Origin: Cellulomonas sp. HZM
GTDB taxonomy: Bacteria > Actinomycetota > Actinomycetes > Actinomycetales > Cellulomonadaceae
Length of the DNA: 64,000 nt
Assembly: GCF_000708885.1 (NCBI RefSeq)
Contig: NZ_JEOE01000001.1
Coordinates: 248,001-312,000 of the forward strand
Direction: 5' to 3'
The position numbers were made by a program, and so were the translations under genes. Positions 28,460-38,586 of the stretch are shown here, piece after piece. Positions within the stretch are counted from its first letter, which is position 1; each line of letters starts with the position of its first letter. The notes below the pieces were generated by a model that made no database searches, had not been told where the DNA came from, and saw only the letters and a list, made by a program, of their open reading frames with translations.

Positions 28460-30091
28460 CTACAGGTACTGACCGGTGCTCGTGACGTTCTCGATAGTGC
28501 GCGAGCCCTCGGTGCCCTTCTTGCCCTGGACGATCGTGCGGATGAACACGATGCGCTCCCCCTTCTTGCCGGAGATGCGTGCCCAGTCGTCGGGGTTGGT
28601 GGTGTTCGGGAGGTCCTCGTTCTCCTTGAACTCGTCGACGCACGCCGTGAGCAGGTGGTCGACGCGGATGCCCCGCTGACCCGTCGAGAGCAGGTCCTTG
28701 ATCGCGGACTTCTTGGCCCGGTCGACGACGTTCTGGATCATCGCGCCCGAGTTGAAGTCCTTGAAGTACAGGATCTCCTTGTCGCCGCTCGCGTAGGTCA
28801 CCTCGAGGAAGCGGTTCTCGTCGCTCTCGGTGTACATGCGCTCGACGACGCGCGTGACCATCGCCTCGACCGCGGCGCCGGGCGATCCACCGTGCTCCGC
28901 GAGGTCGTCGGCGTGGATCGGCAGGTCGGCCGTGAGGTACTTGCCGAAGATCTCTCGCGCACCCTCGGCGTCGGGCCGCTCGATCTTGATCTTCACGTCG
29001 AGCCGGCCGGGCCGCAGGATCGCGGGGTCGATCATGTCCTCGCGGTTCGAGGCGCCGATGACGATGACGTTGTCGAGCCGCTCGACACCGTCGATCTCCG
29101 CGAGCAGCTGGGGCACGATCGTCGTCTCGACGTCGCTCGAGACCCCGGTGCCACGCGTGCGGAACAGCGACTCCATCTCGTCGAAGAACACCACGACGGG
29201 GTGCCCCTGCGACGCCTTCTCCCGTGCGCGGGCGAAGATCAGTCGGATGTGCCGCTCGGTCTCGCCGACGTACTTGTTGAGCAGCTCGGGACCCTTGACG
29301 TTGAGGAAGTAGCTGCGCGCGTCGGTCACGTCCTCGCCGCGTGCCCGGGCAGCGGTCGCGGCGAGCGAGTGCGCGACCGCCTTCGCGATGAGGGTCTTGC
29401 CGCACCCGGGAGGGCCGTACAGCAGCACGCCCTTGGGCGGTTTGAGCCCGTGCTCGCGGAACAGCTCCGGGTGCAGGAACGGCAGCTCGACCGCGTCGCG
29501 GATCGCCTCGATCTGCGGCCCGAGCCCACCGATGTCCTCGTACTGGATGTCCGGGACCTCCTCGAGCACGAGGTCCTCGACCTCGGCCCGCGGGATCACC
29601 TCGAACACGAACCCGCTGCGCGAGTCGATCGTCAGGGCGTCCCCGACGCGCACCCCGCCCTCGCGCACCTGCCCGGCGAAGCGCACCACGCGCTCCTCGT
29701 CGCCGCGGCCGACGACCAGCGCGCGGTCCTCGTCGAGCATCTCCTTGACGGTGACGATCTCACCGACCTTCTCGTAGCCGCCCGCCTCGACGACCGTGAG
29801 CGCCTCGTTGAGCATGACCTCCTGGCCGGGGCGCAACCGCGCGAGGTCGAGCGCAGGGCTCGCGCCGACGTGCATCTTGCGGCCCGCGGAGACGATGTCG
29901 ACGCTGCCGTCGGCACGTGCGGCGAGGAACGTGGCGTACGTCCCCGGCGGCTTCGCGAGGTCGTCGACCTGGCGCTTGAGCTCGACGATCTGCTCGCGTG
30001 CCGCCACGAGCGCCTCGGTGAGCCGCTCGTTCTTGGCTGCGAGCACCGCGAGCTCGCGGTGCAGCTCTCGTCCGGGCGTGGGTTCGGTCAT
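28460..30091 (-). CDS. arc: Proteasome-activating AAA ATPase (ARC/Mpa)
   Basis: A hexameric unfoldase that binds Pup through its coiled coil and threads pupylated proteins into the 20S core. The 543 residues comprise an N-terminal coiled coil (about 8-50), two OB folds (50-190) and an AAA domain with Walker A GPPGCGKT near 230, Walker B VVFFDEME near 305 and a following SRH. It ends in QYL, with the penultimate Tyr and free C-terminus that dock into PrcA pockets. ATG 30091 has GGAGG seven bases upstream. Its promoter candidate lies about 50 bases upstream. Confidence 0.97.
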   Translation of the reverse strand: MTEPTPGRELHRELAVLAAKNERLTEALVAAREQIVELKRQVDDLAKPPGTYATFLAARADGSVDIVSAGRKMHVGASPALDLARLRPGQEVMLNEALTVVEAGGYEKVGEIVTVKEMLDEDRALVVGRGDEERVVRFAGQVREGGVRVGDALTIDSRSGFVFEVIPRAEVEDLVLEEVPDIQYEDIGGLGPQIEAIRDAVELPFLHPELFREHGLKPPKGVLLYGPPGCGKTLIAKAVAHSLAATAARARGEDVTDARSYFLNVKGPELLNKYVGETERHIRLIFARAREKASQGHPVVVFFDEMESLFRTRGTGVSSDVETTIVPQLLAEIDGVERLDNVIVIGASNREDMIDPAILRPGRLDVKIKIERPDAEGAREIFGKYLTADLPIHADDLAEHGGSPGAAVEAMVTRVVERMYTESDENRFLEVTYASGDKEILYFKDFNSGAMIQNVVDRAKKSAIKDLLSTGQRGIRVDHLLTACVDEFKENEDLPNTTNPDDWARISGKKGERIVFIRTIVQGKKGTEGSRTIENVTSTGQYL

Positions 30092-30142
30092 GAGTGGCCT
30101 CCGTCCCGTCGAGGCGGCCGGTGTGAGGCCGCCGGTCCGAGA

Positions 30143-30148
30143 ACCCTA
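30143..30148 (-). promoter_or_regulatory. Putative -10 box (TAGGGT) of arc
   Basis: TAGGGT on the minus strand in the 141-base gap between trmI and arc, giving a leader of roughly 45 bases with a good ribosome site. Confidence 0.45.
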
Positions 30149-30232
30149 ACCACGCCGCCTGGGCACCTGCCGCGCGACGGGCCGAGTTGTGGCCGGACCG
30201 TGACCGGTCGCACGCCCGTGGACGCGAATGTC

Positions 30233-31354
<1,122 letters not shown>

Positions 31355-32488
31355 TCACGCGCGCATCGCCGCGACGACGTCGGACGTGCGGATGAGCCCG
31401 ACGACGCGCCCGTCGACCATCGCGACGAGCACGGGCGACCAGCGCGACGCCTGGCTCAGCGCCTCGAGCAGCGCTGCGCCCTCGAGCGAGCCGTCGACGA
31501 CCGCCCCGACCGGTAGCCCCACCGACACGCTCGTCAACGGCGTCGTCCCGGCGACGTCGGCGGGGACCGCCGCCGCGGCGCCCCGGTCGACGTAGGCGGC
31601 CGGCCTGCCGTCCGGGGCGAGCAGCACGACCTCCTGCGCACCGAGCGCCGCGGCCGTGGCACCCGCGTGCGCGACCGTGTCGTCGTGCGGGACACCGACC
31701 GCGGGCGTCGCGATCGAGCCGACGGTCATCGCGTCGACCGCACGGTGCACCGTGCCGACCTTGACCGCCGCGCTCGCTCCCGACCACAGGAACGCCGCGA
31801 TGAACGCGGTCCAGACGACGTTCACGAGGTTCGGCTCGAACCCGCGCAGCAGCGGCCAGCCGAGCGCCCACGCGAACAGCAGGACCGCGACCGCACGACC
31901 GGTCCAGCCCGCCGCGATGGTGCCGCGGTGCCGGTCCTTCGTCACGGCCCACACGGCCGCCTCCAGCACGCGGCCCCCGTCGAGCGGGAGCCCCGGGATC
32001 AGGTTGAAGACGCCGACGAACCCGTTCGACACCGCCCCGGAGTAGAGCAGGAGCCCGGTCACGCTCCAGGGGTCGAACGCGCGTCCTGCGAGCAGGAAGC
32101 CGACCGCGAGCACGAGGTTGGCGACCGGTCCGACGACGGCGACGAGCGCGCTCGTCGCGGGTGTGGGCGCCGCGCCACCGAACGACGTGTGGCCGCCCCA
32201 GAGCGTCAGCACGAACTCGTGCGGCTGCTGACCCCGAGCGCGTGCGACGAGGCCGTGCGCGAGCTCGTGCACCAGCACCGACCCGAACAGCAGCAGCACG
32301 AACGCGGCGGCGACCACGTACACGCCGGCCCCCAGGTCACCGGCCTGCCGACGCACGCTGGGAGCGACGACGAGCGTCAGGACGACGGCCGCGACGACCC
32401 AGCTGGGCGCGAGGATCACGGGCGCGCCGACGACGTGGCCGACGACCCAGCCCTTGGTGCGCCGGCCGGGCGGCTGGGGGGAGCTCAT
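31355..32488 (-). CDS. M50 family site-2 protease with CBS domain
   Basis: A 377-residue polytopic zinc protease that would cleave membrane-embedded substrates. The zinc motif HELAH is at 74-78 and the third ligand is in NLIPGLPLDGGR (D170), both in membrane helices of a six-helix core. The C-terminal 130 residues hold a CBS pair-like cytoplasmic domain (AVDAMTVGSIAT onward), which usually senses adenosine nucleotides. ATG 32488 has TACGCT seven bases upstream. It is divergent from the RecB-type nuclease gene. The substrate is unknown. Confidence 0.92.
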   Translation of the reverse strand: MSSPQPPGRRTKGWVVGHVVGAPVILAPSWVVAAVVLTLVVAPSVRRQAGDLGAGVYVVAAAFVLLLFGSVLVHELAHGLVARARGQQPHEFVLTLWGGHTSFGGAAPTPATSALVAVVGPVANLVLAVGFLLAGRAFDPWSVTGLLLYSGAVSNGFVGVFNLIPGLPLDGGRVLEAAVWAVTKDRHRGTIAAGWTGRAVAVLLFAWALGWPLLRGFEPNLVNVVWTAFIAAFLWSGASAAVKVGTVHRAVDAMTVGSIATPAVGVPHDDTVAHAGATAAALGAQEVVLLAPDGRPAAYVDRGAAAAVPADVAGTTPLTSVSVGLPVGAVVDGSLEGAALLEALSQASRWSPVLVAMVDGRVVGLIRTSDVVAAMRA

Positions 32489-32495
32489 GGGTCTC

Positions 32496-32501
32496 AGCGT
32501 A
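32496..32501 (-). promoter_or_regulatory. Leaderless -10 box (TACGCT) of the M50 peptidase gene
   Basis: TACGCT on the minus strand, seven bases before ATG 32488. Confidence 0.5.
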
Positions 32502-32590
32502 GGTGCCGTACCCGCGCGCCGGTCCCCTGCTCGCCCGTCTCCACGCCGTCGGCCGACCGTGTCCTGCGCGTGCGTGTCGGTGGCTCGTCG

Positions 32591-32596
32591 TACGGT
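32591..32596 (+). promoter_or_regulatory. Leaderless -10 box (TACGGT) of the RecB-family gene
   Basis: TACGGT lies six bases before GTG 32603 and decides that start; the frame is open far upstream but without similarity. Confidence 0.55.
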
Positions 32597-32602
32597 CGTC
32601 GC

Positions 32603-33538
32603 GTGGAGCAGGTGGAGCAGACGGCCGAGGCCGAGCCGACGAGCGCGCAGGTGGCGGACGAGGCCGTGGACGAGGCGGTCGACGACGCGATCGCCGCCGA
32701 GCAGCCGCGGCGCCCCTCACGTCCGGGGCTGTCGCCGTCGCGCACCAACGACTTCCTGCAGTGCCCGCAGCTGTTCCGGTTCCGCGTGATCGACCGGCTG
32801 CCCGAGCCGGCGAGCCCGGCCGCGGCACGCGGGACGCTGGTGCACGCCGTGCTCGAGCACCTGTTCGCCCTCCCGGCGCCCGAGCGCACGCTCGACGCCG
32901 CGCGCGCGCTCGTGCCGGTGCAGTGGGAGGTGCTGCGCGAGCAGGACCCGCGCGTCGAGGAGCTGTTCGGCACGGACGACGAGGTGCTCGAGTGGCTCGC
33001 GGGTGCGCGATCGCTGCTCGGCACGTACTTCACGCTCGAGGACCCGACGCGGCTCGAGCCGCGCGAGCGCGAGCTCTCGGTGCGCGTCGAGCTCGAGGAC
33101 GGTCCGGAGCTGCGCGGCATCGTCGACCGGGTGGACGTTGCACCCAACGGCTGGGTGCGCGTCGTCGACTACAAGACGGGCCGCTCGCCGCGCGCCGGGT
33201 TCGAGAGCTCGGCGCTCTTCCAGATGCGCTTCTACGCGTACGTCATCTGGCGCACCCGCGGCGTGCTGCCCAAGCGGCTGCAGCTCGAGTACCTCGGCGA
33301 CGGCGTCGTCGTGCAGCACGAGCCGTCCGAGGCGGAGATGGCCACCTTCGAGGCACGCATCCGGTCCATCTGGGCCGGGATCCAGGAGACCGCGCGCACC
33401 GGCGAGTGGCGGCCGCGCACGTCGAAGCTGTGCGACTGGTGCTCGTTCCGTGCCCTGTGCCCGGCGTTCGGCGGCACACCACCGGAGGTTCCTGAGGGGG
33501 CGGTCGAACGCGCGACGGGCGTGGTTCCCGCGGCCTGA
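32603..33538 (+). CDS. RecB family PD-(D/E)XK exonuclease with Fe-S cysteines
   Basis: A 311-residue nuclease-domain protein. The catalytic set H81, D175 (GIVDRVD) and D189-x-K191 (VVDYKTGR) is complete. C54 together with C277, C280 and C286 (C-x2-C-x5-C) reproduces the AddB/RecB-like [4Fe-4S] ligand pattern that staples the nuclease fold. No helicase motor is present. It is a stand-alone member, common next to trmI/arc in actinobacteria and probably a DNA-repair exonuclease. The N-terminal 38 residues are acidic and disordered. It converges with the HAD gene. Confidence 0.9.
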   Translation: MEQVEQTAEAEPTSAQVADEAVDEAVDDAIAAEQPRRPSRPGLSPSRTNDFLQCPQLFRFRVIDRLPEPASPAAARGTLVHAVLEHLFALPAPERTLDAARALVPVQWEVLREQDPRVEELFGTDDEVLEWLAGARSLLGTYFTLEDPTRLEPRERELSVRVELEDGPELRGIVDRVDVAPNGWVRVVDYKTGRSPRAGFESSALFQMRFYAYVIWRTRGVLPKRLQLEYLGDGVVVQHEPSEAEMATFEARIRSIWAGIQETARTGEWRPRTSKLCDWCSFRALCPAFGGTPPEVPEGAVERATGVVPAA

Positions 33539-33553
33539 GCGGACCGACGAATC

Positions 33554-33579
33554 GGCGCGGCCGGTCCGCGGGCCGCGCC
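33554..33579. terminator. Hairpin between convergent recB-like and HAD genes
   Basis: Nine-bp GC arms (33554-33562 with 33571-33579) and an eight-base loop in the 51-base gap between the two stops. Plausible as a bidirectional terminator. Confidence 0.55.
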
Positions 33580-33589
33580 CGCGCACGGG

Positions 33590-34291
33590 TCAGGCGACCT
33601 CGACGCCGTCCCGCTCGCCCGCGGCGATGCGCTCGAGACGCTCGATCGACAGCTCGGTGAGGGACCGGACCCGCACGAGGCCCGGACGGGGTTCGATCGC
33701 CTGGAACACCTCGACCCCGACCGTGCGCGCACCGGACGCGAGCGCGGACGTGATGCCCGCGCGCGAGTCCTCGACCGCGACGCAGTCCTCGATCGCCACG
33801 CCGAGCAGGCGCGCGGCCGTGAGGTAGGGCTCCGGGTCGGGCTTGTTGACCACCTCGTCGCCGCTCACGACGACGTCGAAGCAGCCCGCCGCGCGCGCGA
33901 ACGGCTCGGCCAGCATGCGGAACGATGACGTCACGAGCGCCATCCGGATCCCGGCGGCCGCGATCTCGTCGAGCAGCTCGCGCGCGCCGGGCTGCCACGG
34001 CACCTGCCGCGCCACGCCGGCGGCGACACTCTCGTTGAGGAAGTCGACGATCTCGTCGACCGGCAGGTCCACACCGCGGTCCTGCAGCGTCCGGGCCGAG
34101 ACGAGCATCGGGTTGCCGACGAGCCCGAGCCCGTCCTCGTGCGTCCAGGTCCCGCCGAACCGGCTCACCAGCTCGATCTCGGCGCCGATCCACATCGGCT
34201 CCGTGTCGATCAACGTCCCGTCCATGTCCCACAGGACTGCGGCGGGGACCCGGGCGGGCGCGACGGACGAGGCGGAGGGTGTGCGAGGCAT
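33590..34291 (-). CDS. HAD superfamily hydrolase (beta-phosphoglucomutase-like)
   Basis: A 233-residue phosphatase or phosphomutase. Motif I is DMDGTLIDTEP (nucleophile D22 and acid D24), motif II is TSSFR, motif III is NKPDPEPYL and motif IV is VAVEDSRAG. The alpha-helical cap between motifs I and II is of the C1 type. The substrate cannot be read from sequence; small phosphosugars are usual. ATG 34291 is set by TACGAT six bases upstream. It lies divergent to the PAC2 gene, an arrangement seen near mshC in many actinobacteria. Confidence 0.9.
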   Translation of the reverse strand: MPRTPSASSVAPARVPAAVLWDMDGTLIDTEPMWIGAEIELVSRFGGTWTHEDGLGLVGNPMLVSARTLQDRGVDLPVDEIVDFLNESVAAGVARQVPWQPGARELLDEIAAAGIRMALVTSSFRMLAEPFARAAGCFDVVVSGDEVVNKPDPEPYLTAARLLGVAIEDCVAVEDSRAGITSALASGARTVGVEVFQAIEPRPGLVRVRSLTELSIERLERIAAGERDGVEVA

Positions 34292-34297
34292 CGGTCC

Positions 34298-34303
34298 ATC
34301 GTA
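34298..34303 (-). promoter_or_regulatory. Leaderless -10 box (TACGAT) of the HAD gene
   Basis: TACGAT on the minus strand, six bases before ATG 34291. The opposing PAC2 box is only about 40 bases away. Confidence 0.55.
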
Positions 34304-34339
34304 CGAGCCGAGATCCCGTGCCCGGCCCGACGAGGGTCC

Positions 34340-34345
34340 TACGCT
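34340..34345 (+). promoter_or_regulatory. Leaderless -10 box (TACGCT) of the PAC2 gene
   Basis: TACGCT lies six bases before ATG 34352 and selects this start over in-frame codons upstream. Confidence 0.55.
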
Positions 34346-34351
34346 GGGCCG

Positions 34352-35224
34352 ATGAGCACGACGCCCCCGCAGACCCCCGACGACCCGACGCCGCCGCAGG
34401 CCGACGGCCCGGTGCTGCTCGCGGCCTTCGAGGGATGGAACGACGCGGGCTCCGCCGCCACCCAGGCGCTCGAGCACCTGCACGACGTGTGGGGCGCGGA
34501 GCAGGTCGACGAGCTGGACCCGGAGGAGTACCACGACTTCCAGGTCAACCGCCCGCAGATCGGGATCGGCCCTGACGGCGGCCGCGAGATCACGTGGCCG
34601 ACGACCGCCGTCGCCGTCGCGACCACGCCGTCCGGCCGCACGGTGGTGCTGGTGCACGGCATCGAGCCGTCGATGCGCTGGCGCCGGTACTGCGGCGAGC
34701 TGCTCGACATCGCCGCGCAGCTCGGGGTGCGGACCGTCGTCACGGTCGGCGCCCTGCTCGCGGACGTGCCGCACACCCGGCCGATCCCGGTGACGGCGAC
34801 GAGCGACGACACCGCGGCGCGCGAGCGCTGGGACCTCGAGCCGAACACGTACGAGGGGCCGACCGGCATCGTCGGAGTCCTGCAGCACGCGGCCGCCGCG
34901 AAGGGCCTCGACGCGCTGTCGCTGTGGGCCGCGGTGCCGCACTACGTCGCGCACCCGCCGTCGCCCAAGGCCACGCTCGCGCTGCTGCACCGCATCGAGG
35001 AGCTGCTGGGCGAGCCTGTGCCGCTCGGCGAGCTGCCCGACGACGCCGCCGCGTGGCAGTCCGGGGTCGACGAGCTCGCGGGCGAGGACGGTGACATCGG
35101 CGAGTACGTGCGCCAGCTCGAGGAGGCGAAGGACACCGCCGACCTGCCAGAGGCGAGCGGTGAGGCGATCGCGCAGGAGTTCGAGCGCTACCTGCGCCGC
35201 CGGGACCGCGGCACCGGCGCCTGA
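34352..35224 (+). CDS. PAC2 family protein
   Basis: A 290-residue cytoplasmic protein of the PAC2 family, named after a yeast proteasome-assembly factor. The family core is visible: LLAAFEGWNDAGSAATQAL near the N-terminus, then IGIGPDGGREITWPT, VVLVHGIEPSMRWRRY and a central VVTVGALLADVPHTRP. The bacterial role is unsettled; an association with proteasome function is possible because the pup genes are 8 kb away. It converges with mshC, 41 bases from its stop. Confidence 0.92.
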   Translation: MSTTPPQTPDDPTPPQADGPVLLAAFEGWNDAGSAATQALEHLHDVWGAEQVDELDPEEYHDFQVNRPQIGIGPDGGREITWPTTAVAVATTPSGRTVVLVHGIEPSMRWRRYCGELLDIAAQLGVRTVVTVGALLADVPHTRPIPVTATSDDTAARERWDLEPNTYEGPTGIVGVLQHAAAAKGLDALSLWAAVPHYVAHPPSPKATLALLHRIEELLGEPVPLGELPDDAAAWQSGVDELAGEDGDIGEYVRQLEEAKDTADLPEASGEAIAQEFERYLRRRDRGTGA

Positions 35225-35265
35225 CCGTCGCCTGACGGACCTCGAACGAGGGCCGACCGGCCGCG

Positions 35266-36522
35266 CTAGAAGCGGATACCCAGCAGCGCGTCGAGCATGC
35301 GACCGACGACGCCGGGCGCACCTTCGACCGGAGCCTCGGTGCCGGCGAGCGACAGCGCGGCCCACGCGTCCACGGCGGCGAGAGCACGGGGCGCGTCGAG
35401 GTCGTCGGCCACGGCCGCGCGCACCTGCGCGAGCAGCTCGTCGGCCGCGGGACCGCCGTTCCCGGAGACAGCTCGGTGCCAGGTCTCGAGCCGTTCCTGC
35501 GCGGCCGCCAGCCCCTCGTCCGTCCACTCCCAGTCGGAGCGGTAGTGGTGCGCGAGGATCGCGAGCCTGACCGCCATCGGGTCGACGCCCTGCTCGAGGA
35601 GGCGGGAGACCAGCACGAGGTTGCCGAGCGACTTGCTCATCTTCTCGCCGTCGAGACCGACCATGCCCGCGTGCAGGTGCACGCGCGCCGCTGCGCCGTC
35701 GTCGAGCAGGCGTGCGTGCGAGTCGCTCATCTCGTGGTGCGGGAACAGCAGGTCGGAGCCGCCGCCCTCGACGTCGAACGGCAGGCCGAGCGCGTCGCGC
35801 GCGATGACGGCGCACTCGATGTGCCATCCCGGCCGGCCGCGGCCCAGCGAGCCGCCGTCCCACGCGGGCTCGCCGGCGCGCTCGCGCCGCCACAGCAGCG
35901 GGTCGAGCGGGTGGCGCTTGCCGCGGCGCTCGGGGTCTCCCCCGCGCTCACGCGACAGGGCGAGCATGTCGTCGTCGGACAGGCGCGCCACCGTCCCGAA
36001 CGACGGGTCGGCGGACAGGTCGGCGTAGACGTCGCCGAGCGTGTCCCCCACCTCGTCGGGCGTCGGGACCCGGTACGCAGCACCGGCCGCGACGAGCTTC
36101 TCCACGGCCGCGACGACGGTCGGGACGGACTCGACGACGCCCGTCCAGACGTCGGGCGGGATCACGCCGAGCGCGGTCATGTCGCGCACGTACAGGGCCG
36201 TCTGGTCCGCGGCGAGCTCGCGCCAGTCGACGTCCGTCGCGGTCGCTCGCTCGAGGAGCGGGTCGTCGACGTCGGTGACGTTCGAGGCGTAGACGACCTC
36301 GAGCCCGGCGTCGCGCCACGCCCGGTTGAGCAGGTCGAACGCGACGTACGTCGAGGCGTGCCCGAGGTGCGTGGCGTCGTACGGCGTGATTCCGCACACG
36401 TACATCGTCGCGTGCGGGCCTGCGGCCGCCTCGACGAGCTCACCCGTGGACGAGTCGCGCACCCGCACGGGTCCACCGCGTCCGGGCAGGGAGGGGATCT
36501 GCGGTGCGGGCCAGGGAAGCAC
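35266..36522 (-). CDS. mshC: L-cysteine:1D-myo-inositol-2-amino-2-deoxy-alpha-D-glucopyranoside ligase
   Basis: Joins cysteine to GlcN-inositol in mycothiol synthesis, the thiol buffer of actinobacteria. A 418-residue class I cysteinyl-tRNA-synthetase-like enzyme. The HIGH equivalent is THLGH (about 51-55), the zinc ligands include C43 and the Cys/His in GWHIECAV and LFPHHE, and the KMSKS loop is [10 protein letters not shown], near residue 295. It lacks the tRNA-binding C-terminus of CysS. GTG 36522 is preceded by TAGGCT at six bases. It is divergent from the second corA-like gene. Confidence 0.96.
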   Translation of the reverse strand: MLPWPAPQIPSLPGRGGPVRVRDSSTGELVEAAAGPHATMYVCGITPYDATHLGHASTYVAFDLLNRAWRDAGLEVVYASNVTDVDDPLLERATATDVDWRELAADQTALYVRDMTALGVIPPDVWTGVVESVPTVVAAVEKLVAAGAAYRVPTPDEVGDTLGDVYADLSADPSFGTVARLSDDDMLALSRERGGDPERRGKRHPLDPLLWRRERAGEPAWDGGSLGRGRPGWHIECAVIARDALGLPFDVEGGGSDLLFPHHEMSDSHARLLDDGAAARVHLHAGMVGLDGEKMSKSLGNLVLVSRLLEQGVDPMAVRLAILAHHYRSDWEWTDEGLAAAQERLETWHRAVSGNGGPAADELLAQVRAAVADDLDAPRALAAVDAWAALSLAGTEAPVEGAPGVVGRMLDALLGIRF

Positions 36523-36528
36523 GCCGGA

Positions 36529-36534
36529 AGCCTA
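36529..36534 (-). promoter_or_regulatory. Leaderless -10 box (TAGGCT) of mshC
   Basis: TAGGCT on the minus strand, six bases before GTG 36522. Confidence 0.55.
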
Positions 36535-36580
36535 ACCGTCGTGCGCGGCCCGTCGCGGCGCCGTCCGCCGACGTTGCGGG

Positions 36581-36586
36581 CATGAT
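36581..36586 (+). promoter_or_regulatory. Possible leaderless -10 box (CATGAT) of the second corA-like gene
   Basis: CATGAT lies six bases before GTG 36593. The first base departs from TANNNT. Confidence 0.4.
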
Positions 36587-36592
36587 CGCTGC

Positions 36593-37609
36593 GTGAGCGA
36601 CGAGCGGACGTACGCACCGGGCAAGGACGGCTGGGCTGCCGGCGACGGCACGCCGGTGTGGGTCGTCGTCGACCCGGACGACCTCGAGCGCGTCGCACGC
36701 GAGCGCGGCTTCAGCGAGCAGGCGCTGCGCATGCTGGCGCACCACCGTCCCGCACAGCCCGACGAGGACGCTCCGCCACCCGGCCAGCGCGAACGGCGCG
36801 GACGCGAGTCGCGCGAGCGCTCGATGCGTCTGCGTGGCCACGTCGACCGCACCGCGGACCAGGAGGTCGTGCTGTCCGTCCCGACCGTCAGCTACGTGCC
36901 GCGGTCCCGCGACGTGCTCACGGGCGGGATCGTGTGCGTCGTCTCGAACGACGTCGTCGTCACGGCCGAGGTGGGCGACGCCGACGTGCTGGGCCACGCC
37001 GTGGACAAGCTGTGCGACGGGGTCCCGATCCCCGACGAGGGCGTGCGTCAGGTGCTCGCCGCGGTCCTGCTGACGCTCGTCGCGAACGCCGCCGACGTCG
37101 AGGCGGAGCTGGGCGACGCGGTGAGCGACACCGAGCAGGTGATCTTCAGCTCGGAGCGCCACGACGACCCGGTGCAGCGGATCTACGACCTCAAGCGCGA
37201 GATCGCGGAGGCACGGCGAGCCCTCGGTCCGGTGACCGTCGTGCTCCCGCAGCTCGAGGACCCGGACGTCGCCGACCGGCGGCGGCGCAGCATCCCGAGC
37301 TGGCTGCGGCGCACGCAGCAGTCGGCTGACCGGCTCGACCGGCACCTCGACGGCCACGACAAGCTCCTCGACGCGATGCTCTCGGTGCACCTGAGCCAGG
37401 TCTCGGTGCGGCAGAACGAGGACATGCGCAAGATCTCGGCATGGGCGGCGATCGCCGCGGTGCCGACGCTCGTCGCGGGCGTGTACGGCATGAACTTCCG
37501 GCACATGCCGGAGCTGACGTGGACGTACGGCTACCCGTTGGCGCTCGCGCTCATGCTCGGGCTGTGCGTGGGGCTGTACCGGCTGTTCCGCCGCTCCGGC
37601 TGGCTGTAG
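36593..37609 (+). CDS. CorA-like divalent-cation transporter (second copy)
   Basis: A 338-residue CorA-family protein. The N-terminal cytoplasmic funnel includes a Pro/Arg-rich insert (about 55-80). Two C-terminal helices follow (about 282-300 and 310-330), with the signature YGMNFRHMPEL between them, which is the full GMN plus MPEL pore loop. It is only distantly related to the corA product at 385-1368, whose loop is GMNLIVN. The substrate may be Mg, Co or Ni. It ends 20 bases from uppP, which converges on it. Confidence 0.88.
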   Translation: MSDERTYAPGKDGWAAGDGTPVWVVVDPDDLERVARERGFSEQALRMLAHHRPAQPDEDAPPPGQRERRGRESRERSMRLRGHVDRTADQEVVLSVPTVSYVPRSRDVLTGGIVCVVSNDVVVTAEVGDADVLGHAVDKLCDGVPIPDEGVRQVLAAVLLTLVANAADVEAELGDAVSDTEQVIFSSERHDDPVQRIYDLKREIAEARRALGPVTVVLPQLEDPDVADRRRRSIPSWLRRTQQSADRLDRHLDGHDKLLDAMLSVHLSQVSVRQNEDMRKISAWAAIAAVPTLVAGVYGMNFRHMPELTWTYGYPLALALMLGLCVGLYRLFRRSGWL

Positions 37610-37628
37610 GCGACGGACCGGCCGTGCG

Positions 37629-38519
37629 TCAGCTCGCGGGGTTCGCGTCGATGACCTTCGTGACGAGCAGCAGCACGACGAGCGCCGCGAGCCCCAGCCG
37701 GTAGTACACGAACGGCTTGTAGCTGAAGGTCGAGACGATCTTCAGGAACACGATGATGACCAGGTATCCGACGACGAACGCGACGAGCGTCGCGAGCACG
37801 GTCGGGCCGAAGCCCGGCGTACCCGCCGTGCCGAAGTCGCCCACGCTCTTCGCGAGCTGGAACAGGCCCGAGCCGAACACCGCGGGGATCGCCAGCAGGA
37901 ACGAGTACCGGGCTGCCGCCTCGCGCGTGAAGCCCATGAGCAGCCCACCGGTGATCGTGCCGCCCGAGCGCGAGACGCCGGGCACCAGCGCGAGCGCCTG
38001 CCACAGGCCGAACTTCACCGCGTCGGGCGCCGCGAGGTCCTCGAGCGGCTTGCGCTTGGTCCCGACCTTGTCCGCCCAGCCGAGCACCAGGCCGAAGCCC
38101 GCGAGCGTGAGCGCGACGAGCCACAGGTTGCGGAAGGCGTGCTCGATCGAGTCCTGGAACAGCAGGCCCAGCACGACGATCGGCACCGAGCCGAGAGCGA
38201 TGAACCACGCCATGAGCGCGTCGTGGTCCTTGTCCCCGCCCGGCGGCATCCCGGCGCGCGAGCGCCAGTCGGTCCCGTAGGCCCCGCGCAGCGCGTGCCA
38301 CCACGCGGAGACGATGCGCGCGATGTCGCGGCGGAAGTACAGGATCACGGCCGTCTCGGTGCCGAGCTGCGTGATCGCCGTGAACGCCGCGCCGGGGTCG
38401 CCGTGCCCCGTGAGCTCGCCGACGATACGCAGGTGCGCGCTCGACGACACCGGCAGGAACTCGGTGAGCCCCTGCACGAGCCCGAGAAGGATCGCCTCGC
38501 CTGCACCCATGACCGCCAC
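37629..38519 (-). CDS. uppP: Undecaprenyl-diphosphatase (bacitracin resistance family)
   Basis: Dephosphorylates undecaprenyl pyrophosphate to regenerate the lipid carrier for wall synthesis. At 296 residues it has about eight membrane helices. The catalytic motifs are [14 protein letters not shown] (about 18-31) and PGVSRSGGT, near residue 180. Two starts are possible: GTG 38519, eight bases after TAGGGT, or ATG 38510. I give the longer form. It is divergent from the aldo/keto reductase gene. Confidence 0.95.
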   Translation of the reverse strand: MAVMGAGEAILLGLVQGLTEFLPVSSSAHLRIVGELTGHGDPGAAFTAITQLGTETAVILYFRRDIARIVSAWWHALRGAYGTDWRSRAGMPPGGDKDHDALMAWFIALGSVPIVVLGLLFQDSIEHAFRNLWLVALTLAGFGLVLGWADKVGTKRKPLEDLAAPDAVKFGLWQALALVPGVSRSGGTITGGLLMGFTREAAARYSFLLAIPAVFGSGLFQLAKSVGDFGTAGTPGFGPTVLATLVAFVVGYLVIIVFLKIVSTFSYKPFVYYRLGLAALVVLLLVTKVIDANPAS

Positions 38520-38527
38520 GACGGGTC

Positions 38528-38533
38528 ACCCTA
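38528..38533 (-). promoter_or_regulatory. -10 box (TAGGGT) of uppP
   Basis: TAGGGT on the minus strand, eight bases before GTG 38519. Confidence 0.45.
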
Positions 38534-38573
38534 GCCGCAGGCGCGCCTCGGTCCCGGCAGGCGCGGGCACGCA

Positions 38574-38579
38574 TAGGGT
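38574..38579 (+). promoter_or_regulatory. Leaderless -10 box (TAGGGT) of the aldo/keto reductase gene
   Basis: TAGGGT lies seven bases before ATG 38587. Confidence 0.55.
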
Positions 38580-38586
38580 TCCCGAC